The notes below the pieces were generated by a model, which was not told where the DNA came from, did no database searches, and was given only the letters and a program-made list of their open reading frames with translations. A DNA stretch of 64,000 bases from JAPPLB01 sp965204095. Lineage in GTDB: Bacteria; Acidobacteriota; Terriglobia; Bryobacterales; UBA6623. Of the stretch, positions 58,313-64,000 are shown piece by piece; the first letter of the stretch is position 1, and the number at the start of each line of letters is the position of its first letter. The stretch spans positions 2,294,001 to 2,358,000 of the forward strand of contig OZ241991.1 in NCBI GenBank assembly GCA_965204095.1, written 5' to 3'. Made by a program: the position numbers and the translations under genes.

Positions 58313-61300
58313 TTGCTGAAACTGAAGAAGATCGAGCTGGTCGGGTTCAAGTCGTTCTGCGACCGCCAGGAACTGCCGTTCAACGGCGGCGGCGTCTCGG
58401 CCGTCGTAGGCCCCAACGGCTGCGGCAAGTCGAACATCAGCGACTCGATCAGTTGGGTGCTGGGCGAGCGCTCGGCGAAGTCGCTGCGGGGCAGCCGCAT
58501 GCAGGACGTGATCTTCAACGGGTCGCGCGACCGCAAACCGTCGGGCATGGCGTCGGTGAGCCTCACCCTCCTGGACCCCGAGGCTCATCTCAAGCCCAAG
58601 ACGGCTGTGGCGGCCAACGGGTCCAACGGGGCAAACCGCGTGAACGGCGCGCCCCACGGCAGGTCCGCCGAGCTGACCATCACGCGCAAGCTTTTCCGGT
58701 CGGGCCAGAGCCAGTACTTGATCAACGGCAAGCTCTGCCGGCTTCGCGACATCCAGGATATCTTTCTCGGAACCGGCCTCGGCCCCGAACACTACGCCAT
58801 TATCGAGCAAGGCCGCATCGGGCAGATCCTCAGCTCGCGTCCGCTCGATCGCCGTTCGATCATCGAAGAGGCCGCGGGCATCACCAAGTTCAAGTCCCGC
58901 AAACGGCTGTCGGAATTCAAGCTCGAAAGCGCGAAGCAAAACCTGCACCGCGTCAACGACATCCTGCAGGAAGTCGTGCGGCAGATGAATTCGCTCAAGC
59001 GGCAAGCCGCGCGCGCGCGGCGCTTCGAGGAACTCAAGCAGCAACGCGACGAGAACCTTTCCGTCCTGATGGCCGCGCGCTACCACGACCTGCACCGCCG
59101 AGTCCAGCTCGGCGAAAGGGAACTGGCGGCCGCCGACATCGAGCAGCGGCAACGAAGCGCGCGGGTCGAGGAACTCGAGGAAGCCCTCCGGACGAGCCGT
59201 GAGCAGCGGCAAGCCGCGGAAGAAGAACTCGAACAGCAGCGAACGGAACTCTCCCGCCTGACCGTCGAGATCGAACGCATCCGGTCCCGCGTCACCGAGC
59301 AGGCGCGCACCGTGGTAGAGACCGGACAGCGCATGGAGCAGAACAAGGCCGAGATCGTCCGGCTCGACCAGCGTCTCGCCGCGTTCGACGAACAGGTCGG
59401 CGTCGAGCAAGCCGCGTTGGAGCAAGCCGCCGGAGAGGTACAGGGGCTCCGCGGCAAACTCCAGGACAAGAGCGACCAGGTTCGGACGCAGCAATCGCTC
59501 CTGGGCGAGGCCGAGCAACAGCGGGAAGAGAAGCGGCGGCTCGTTCTCAACCTGCTGGGCCGAACCTCCGCACACAGGAACGAGTTGGCCAAGATCGACG
59601 AATTCCAAGCCGGAACCCAACGCCAGCTCGCGCGCGTCGAGGAAGAGAAGGCCGCGGCGGAATCCGAGCTGGCCCAACTCCGCCGGAAGCGGGACGAAAC
59701 CCGGCAAACCATCGAGAGCCGGCAAGCGGAGCTCGACGACCTGAGCGAGCGGCGCGGGAAGATTCTGACCGCGATCGCAAACCTGAAAACCAGCATCGAA
59801 GCGAGACGCGACGAAGCCGAGCGGCTTCGCGACGAACTCTCCCGGTTGCGCGCCCGCCGCCAATCGCTCGATGAGATCCTCTCGCATCACGCCTACACGA
59901 CGGAAACCGTCAAGAATCTCTTCGGCCTGATCGAGAAACAGCCTGCCGGCGGCTTCCGGCCGATCGGCGTGCTGGCCGACTGCATCGAAGTCGATCGTGA
60001 ATACGAGAAGGCCACGGAAGACTTCCTTCGCGACGAGCTGGAGTTCGTGGTCGTTCAGGACTGGCGAGAGGCAAGGGTTGGACTTGGATTGCTGCGGTCC
60101 GATTTGAACGGTTACGCCACGTTCCTGGTGCATCCGGAATCCCCGGTGCTTCCCGAGCCAGCGGCGCTTGGCCCGGAGACCGGCGTCGGCGGGCGTCTGG
60201 CCGACCACATCCGACTGACCAACGGCCTTTCCGGTTCGGCATCGACGCTGCTGCCGAAGCTGCGTTCCTGCTACCTGGCCGAGGACGAAGAGACCGCGAA
60301 GCGCCTGGCCGTGCAGCATCCGGACCTGTTCTTCCTCCTGCCCGACGGCGTCTGCTACCACGGCCACACGGTCAGCGGCGGCAAGAAGTCGAGCGCGGGG
60401 CCACTGGCCCTGAGGCGCGAGCTGCACGGGTTGGGTCCGCGCCTCGCCGAGCGGGAGCAGCAACTCGATACGACCACGGCCGCCCTGGAACGAGAGCAGA
60501 GCGAGCTTGCCGCGAAGAGCACGGAGCTGGAATCGATCCAGTCCGGATTGCAAAGCGCCGAGAGAGAAGTCCTCGCCGTCGAACAAGAAATGCGGCAACT
60601 GGGCGGTCAGATCGATCGGGCCGAACGGTCGATGGCGGTCGCCGAGTCCGATGCGGAGCGATTGCGCCAGGAGCACGACCAGGCACAGGCCCGCCGCGTC
60701 GAACAGATGCGGGCCGGCGAGGAAAGCGAACAACAGCGCATCGCGGCCGAGGCGGCCATCAGCGAGCTTGCCGGACGGATGGAAGAAGCGCGGCAGGCCG
60801 GCGCCCGGCTCGCCGAGGAGCAAACCGTGCTGCGGACCGAGCTGGCCGCGCTGGAGGAGCGCCGGAAAGCGGCGCTCCTCGCGCTGGACCGGACCCGGGA
60901 ACAGGCGCGGGAAGAAAGCGAACGGCGGGAGCGCATGGCCGGGCAGGCAGCCGACTGGACCACGGAGCGAGAACGCCTGCTCGCGGAGAACCAGGAACTC
61001 GAGACACGCATCCGGCGGGACACCTCCCGCAAGAGCGAACTGGAAAGCCAGACGACCCAGCGCGCCGACGACATCCAGGCGAGCCGCAACGAAGAAGCTT
61101 CCATGGAAGACGAGCTGCAACAAGACCGAGAAGAGCTCGAGACGGTTCGCGAACGCCGCTCCGCCGCCGAGCTGCGGCTCGTCGAGTTGAACTCCGACGT
61201 CAAGCACCAGGACGAAGCCTGCCGGCGCGAGCTGGAGCGTCCGCTCGCCGAGCTCGCGGCGGACTTCGGGGAGTGCGCTCCGGAGAAGCTGTCCGAAGCC

Positions 61301-62026
61301 GAAGACTTCCAGCAGCACCTGGAAACGAAGATCCGGAATCTCGGCCCGGTGAACGTGCTTGCCCTGGAGGAGTACGAAGAGGCGCAACAACGCCACGAGT
61401 TTCTCGACACCCAGCGGCAGGACCTGCTGGACTCGATCCGCGACACCCAGGAGGCGATCAACGAAATCGACACGGTCTCGCGGAAACAGTTCAACGAGGC
61501 GTTCGAAGAGATCAACATCAACTTCCGGGGGATGTTCGCCACTCTGTTCGGCGGCGGTGTCGGCGAAATGCGGCTCATCGAGACCGAGAACTCGAGTGAG
61601 GCTGGCATCGAAATCGTGGCATCGCCCCCCGGGAAGAGGCTCCAGAATGTCGCGCTGCTCTCGGGCGGCGAGAAATCGCTGGCTGCGATCGGGCTGCTGA
61701 TGGCGATCTTCCAATACAAACCGAGTCCGTTCTGCGTTCTCGACGAGGTCGACGCGGCCCTCGACGACGCCAACATCGTTCGGTTCCGGCGGCTGTTGCA
61801 GCAGATGGCCGGACAGACGCAGTTCATCCTCATCACGCACGCCAAGACGACGATGGAGGTCGCCCAGACCCTCTACGGCGTCATCATGCAGGAGCCGGGC
61901 GTGTCGCGGGTCGTCTCGGTGAAGATCGGCGAGCACGACGGCGAGGCGGCCGCCAACGGCACGCCGTACCCGGGCGGGCGGGGCCGGCGCCTGAGCAGCG
62001 ACGCGGGTTCGGTTTTGCAGGCTTGA
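58313..62026 (+). CDS. smc: chromosome segregation protein SMC
   Basis: 1237 residues, usual SMC length. The N-terminal head has KIELVGFKSFCDR and the Walker A VVGPNGCGKSN (about residue 32). Long coiled coils flank a hinge near 565-680 (GFRPIGVLADCIEVDREYEKA, a globular break in the heptads). The C-terminal head has the signature LLSGGEKSLAAIGLLM and Walker B PFCVLDEVDAALDD. It forms condensin with ScpA and ScpB to organise and separate chromosomes. The start is TTG at 58313. This is a core chromosomal gene, which shows the window is chromosomal here. Confidence 0.97.
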   Translation: MLKLKKIELVGFKSFCDRQELPFNGGGVSAVVGPNGCGKSNISDSISWVLGERSAKSLRGSRMQDVIFNGSRDRKPSGMASVSLTLLDPEAHLKPKTAVAANGSNGANRVNGAPHGRSAELTITRKLFRSGQSQYLINGKLCRLRDIQDIFLGTGLGPEHYAIIEQGRIGQILSSRPLDRRSIIEEAAGITKFKSRKRLSEFKLESAKQNLHRVNDILQEVVRQMNSLKRQAARARRFEELKQQRDENLSVLMAARYHDLHRRVQLGERELAAADIEQRQRSARVEELEEALRTSREQRQAAEEELEQQRTELSRLTVEIERIRSRVTEQARTVVETGQRMEQNKAEIVRLDQRLAAFDEQVGVEQAALEQAAGEVQGLRGKLQDKSDQVRTQQSLLGEAEQQREEKRRLVLNLLGRTSAHRNELAKIDEFQAGTQRQLARVEEEKAAAESELAQLRRKRDETRQTIESRQAELDDLSERRGKILTAIANLKTSIEARRDEAERLRDELSRLRARRQSLDEILSHHAYTTETVKNLFGLIEKQPAGGFRPIGVLADCIEVDREYEKATEDFLRDELEFVVVQDWREARVGLGLLRSDLNGYATFLVHPESPVLPEPAALGPETGVGGRLADHIRLTNGLSGSASTLLPKLRSCYLAEDEETAKRLAVQHPDLFFLLPDGVCYHGHTVSGGKKSSAGPLALRRELHGLGPRLAEREQQLDTTTAALEREQSELAAKSTELESIQSGLQSAEREVLAVEQEMRQLGGQIDRAERSMAVAESDAERLRQEHDQAQARRVEQMRAGEESEQQRIAAEAAISELAGRMEEARQAGARLAEEQTVLRTELAALEERRKAALLALDRTREQAREESERRERMAGQAADWTTERERLLAENQELETRIRRDTSRKSELESQTTQRADDIQASRNEEASMEDELQQDREELETVRERRSAAELRLVELNSDVKHQDEACRRELERPLAELAADFGECAPEKLSEAEDFQQHLETKIRNLGPVNVLALEEYEEAQQRHEFLDTQRQDLLDSIRDTQEAINEIDTVSRKQFNEAFEEININFRGMFATLFGGGVGEMRLIETENSSEAGIEIVASPPGKRLQNVALLSGGEKSLAAIGLLMAIFQYKPSPFCVLDEVDAALDDANIVRFRRLLQQMAGQTQFILITHAKTTMEVAQTLYGVIMQEPGVSRVVSVKIGEHDGEAAANGTPYPGGRGRRLSSDAGSVLQA

Positions 62027-62039
62027 GGGCATCAAGGCA

Positions 62040-62125
62040 GTGGTTTGTGGTTTGTGGTTAGTGGTTAGTGAAAACCTTAAAACCAGTTTTTTGTTTTTCG
62101 TTTTTTGTTTTTCGTGAAAAACCTC
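62040..62125 (+). repeat. simple-sequence tandem repeats after smc
   Basis: GTGGTTTGTGGTTTGTGGTT followed by GTTAGTG units, then TTTTTTGTTTTTCG units. Similar CGTGATTCGTG units occur at 52950 and 62828. Non-coding. Confidence 0.7.
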
Positions 62126-62157
62126 GGAACTCGGGCCGGCTTGCGCCGCGCGCCTGG

Positions 62158-62342
62158 TTAACCTGCATTTCTCACCACCCGACGGTCGAAGCAGGCGATA
62201 CGACCGCCAGGACTTCGTTGCGCTTGCTTGCCGTGCTCAACGTACTGTTCAAGTACGCCTGCGCGCGCCAAGCGGCTCGCGCCTCGTCCTGACGGCCCTC
62301 TCACCCACTTCACCTCGCCACGTGGTGAGAAATGCAGGTTAA
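62158..62342. repeat. MITE-like repeat, copy 4
   Basis: 185 bp with perfect 21-bp inverted ends beginning TTAACCTGCATTTCTCACC. This is the best-preserved copy. TTAA at both outer ends may be a target duplication or part of the repeat. Confidence 0.8.
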
Positions 62343-62912
62343 AGGCCTTGATTCGCGATTCTTGACCCGTTGGCCCTTCGCCTCGCCACCTGGCGTTACC
62401 TGCGGGCCAGGGAAGGTTGCGCGGGGACGCGATGCATCCATGAAGTCGATACGCCGGTTGCCGCAGTGCGCGCGTTCGTCGGAGGAGATCACCCGGATCG
62501 CCATCCTCCTCTCTCCGCGCCGAGCAACCGCAGGAGCCCGCCGCGCCTTCCACGGGACTCTTACCACGGACTGCCAAGTTGCCGCAGTGCGCGGGGGCGT
62601 TCGATTGGCGGAAGGCGCGTATCCGAATTATTCCGACGAATTGTGGGGAATTGTGGGGAATTCCGGGTCGTGAACCGAATCGGGATTCGGTAAAAGTCGT
62701 AATTCCTGTCTCGGGATTCAGAAAAACCCCTTTCCACGCGTTTTCCCGCGCTTCGAACATCCTCCCTTGAAGCCTGCTTGCCTGCCGCCTTCGCGCTTCA
62801 GCGGCCTGCCGACGCGGCAAAAGGGCCGTGATTCGTGGCTCGTGGCTCGTCCTGGCGGCCCTCTCACGCACTTCGCCTCGCCACGTGGGTAGAGTCGGGG
62901 CGAGGCGCGCCA
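62343..62912. other. gene-poor stretch with repeat fragments
   Basis: About 570 bp without a convincing gene. It holds pieces of the MITE-like element (GGCCCTTCGCCTCGCCACC near 62370; TCCTGGCGGCCCTCTCACG with CTCGCCACGTGG near 62855) and a stretch of TTGTGGGGAATTGTGGGG. It looks like a junction made of decayed elements at the edge of the prophage. Confidence 0.5.
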
Positions 62913-64000
62913 TCACAACACCCCCCGCACGAAGCCGGCCGTCGCCCGGATCCGGTACGGTCCCGGGTCGCGGGTGGCGTTCGGCCCGAGGTAGTCCGTC
63001 TTGCGCACCGGCCGATAGATGAAGGGCTGCGTCGGCACGTCCGCGGCATACAGCCCCAGCGCCGCCGCCCAGGCGCGGTCGGCGTGGCCTCCCGCCTGAG
63101 ACAAGTCACCTCCGTGCACGTCGAAGCGCACGTTCCCCGCCGGCGTCGTCACCCGCCGCAGCGAGTGCAGATCGGCCCGCACCGCCGCGTCCACCGGGAT
63201 CCGCATCTTGCGGTCTTCGGCGTGCTGCTTCAACAGCGTCGCCAGACTCTGCTTCCGGTCGGCGGTGAACAGCACCCCCTCGACCCGGCGCTGCCCGTGG
63301 CGCCGCTTGGCGGCCTCGGTCGGCGCTTCCCCCATGCCCGTCTGGTCCATCACGATGCGCCTCGGCCGGTAGCGCTCGACCAACTCGTCCAGCGTCTTCG
63401 CCTGAGCGGCGAACGAGGCCCGCCGCAGGGTGCGCACCTCCCGCGTCCACAGCACGTCCCCCACCCGCTCCCAGACCCAGGCCACCCACAGGTCGCGGCG
63501 GACGCCGATGTCGTTGCCGATGAAGGCCTGCCCGCCCGTGAACCCCTTCGGATCGCCGGCGCGCTTGTCCTCGACCCCGGCCAACAGGTCGTACGGCAGC
63601 CAGGCGCTGGCCTCGTCGAGCCACTGGAGTTCGTACTCCTGCGCCCAGGCGTCGGGGTCGCCCAGGCCGCGCCGCAGCAGCTCGATGTCGCACGGCAGCC
63701 CCTCGGCGACCGCCTGATGGATGTCCACCTCGTGCCGCGACCAGGGGTTCCTGCCCTCCGGGAGCTGCTCGGGATCGGTCATCAGCTCATAGAACTTGTT
63801 TGCCTTGCCGTTGGGCGTCGAGACGACCCGCAGCTTGCGGCCGGCCGTGATCACCGGGAACAGCGCGGCCCAGATCTTGCGGCTGTCGGCGTGGAAGGCG
63901 AACTCGTCGAGCAGCACATTGGCGGAGAAGCCGCGCGCCGTGTCGGGATTGGCCGGCAGGGCGGTGATGCGCGAGCCGCCCGGCAGCCGCACCTCGAGGC
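62913..64000 (-). CDS. phage terminase large subunit, 5' end outside window
   Basis: The C-terminal 362 codons are in the window; the frame runs off at 64000. NVLLDEFAFHADSRKIW is the Walker B region, VVSTPNGKANKFYEL the coupling motif, and IGNDIGVRRDLW, IVMDQTGMGE and HADRAWAAALGL carry the Asp residues of the nuclease domain. This is the DNA-packaging motor of a tailed phage. It appears intact and marks the start of a second prophage, distinct from the decayed tail genes near 8-12 kb, though the two could derive from related phages. Confidence 0.9.
   Translation of the reverse strand, partial: LEVRLPGGSRITALPANPDTARGFSANVLLDEFAFHADSRKIWAALFPVITAGRKLRVVSTPNGKANKFYELMTDPEQLPEGRNPWSRHEVDIHQAVAEGLPCDIELLRRGLGDPDAWAQEYELQWLDEASAWLPYDLLAGVEDKRAGDPKGFTGGQAFIGNDIGVRRDLWVAWVWERVGDVLWTREVRTLRRASFAAQAKTLDELVERYRPRRIVMDQTGMGEAPTEAAKRRHGQRRVEGVLFTADRKQSLATLLKQHAEDRKMRIPVDAAVRADLHSLRRVTTPAGNVRFDVHGGDLSQAGGHADRAWAAALGLYAADVPTQPFIYRPVRKTDYLGPNATRDPGPYRIRATAGFVRGVL

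Noticed and set aside
58151..62035. Open frame of 1294 codons on the minus strand opposite smc
   Set aside because: It is antisense to a full-length SMC with all motifs. The translation is low-complexity (Leu, Arg, Glu, Gly), as expected from the complement of GC-rich coiled-coil codons.

Overview
High-GC bacterial DNA with two parts of different character. Positions 1 to about 32.3 kb form a mobile genomic island; 32.4-62.0 kb is ordinary chromosome; the right edge enters a second prophage. No rRNA, tRNA or CRISPR array was found. The host is probably Acidobacteriota-like. This is an inference from the many Tat-tagged sugar-acid enzymes, the BNR/sialidase-like proteins, the lipocalin-like domain fused to a SelA-like protein and the style of the tyrosine recombinase; no marker gene here proves it.

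Island, 1-18.9 kb: a four-gene cassette (ParA ATPase, ribbon-helix-helix partner, small membrane protein, DUF29 protein) occurs twice as ~2-kb direct repeats at 286-2281 and 16863-18857. Between the copies lie a membrane-anchored thermonuclease, small zinc-ribbon proteins, a secreted MORN-type protein, a DUF2513 protein, a HigBA toxin-antitoxin pair flanked by two small paralogous genes, a decayed P2-like tail remnant (gpX, gpD) with extra genes between X and D, and an array of paralogous accessory genes (12.3-16.2 kb). Six genes or gene pairs of that array are each preceded by the same stem-loop leader and Shine-Dalgarno block.

Island, 18.9-32.3 kb: an IS630 element splits a membrane-protein gene. 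An IS110-type element sits inside an IS3 element, and that IS3 has cut off the end of a zinc-ribbon/HEPN-like gene. Next comes an overlapping gene pair (helical-repeat protein plus PD-(D/E)XK nuclease-like protein) that looks like a defence operon I cannot name. An ECF sigma factor with a long C-terminal extension and a serine resolvase/tyrosine recombinase pair close the island.

Chromosome, 32.4-62.0 kb: a DctPQM TRAP transporter, RraA-like and HpcH/HpaI-like aldolases, two SelA/DgaE-like PLP enzymes, an EF_0837-type amidohydrolase, an oligogalacturonate-lyase-like propeller, three sialidase-like proteins, three MFS transporters and a creatininase-type amidohydrolase. Together these suggest uptake and degradation of (amino)sugar acids. 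Most of the enzymes carry export signals, several of them twin-arginine, so part of the pathway may be periplasmic. The segment ends with an M18 peptidase, a DUF3368/UPF0175 toxin-antitoxin pair, a TolB-like protein and SMC. A ~190-bp repeat family with ~18-21 bp terminal inverted repeats is scattered through this half. The right edge holds the 3' part of a phage terminase gene.
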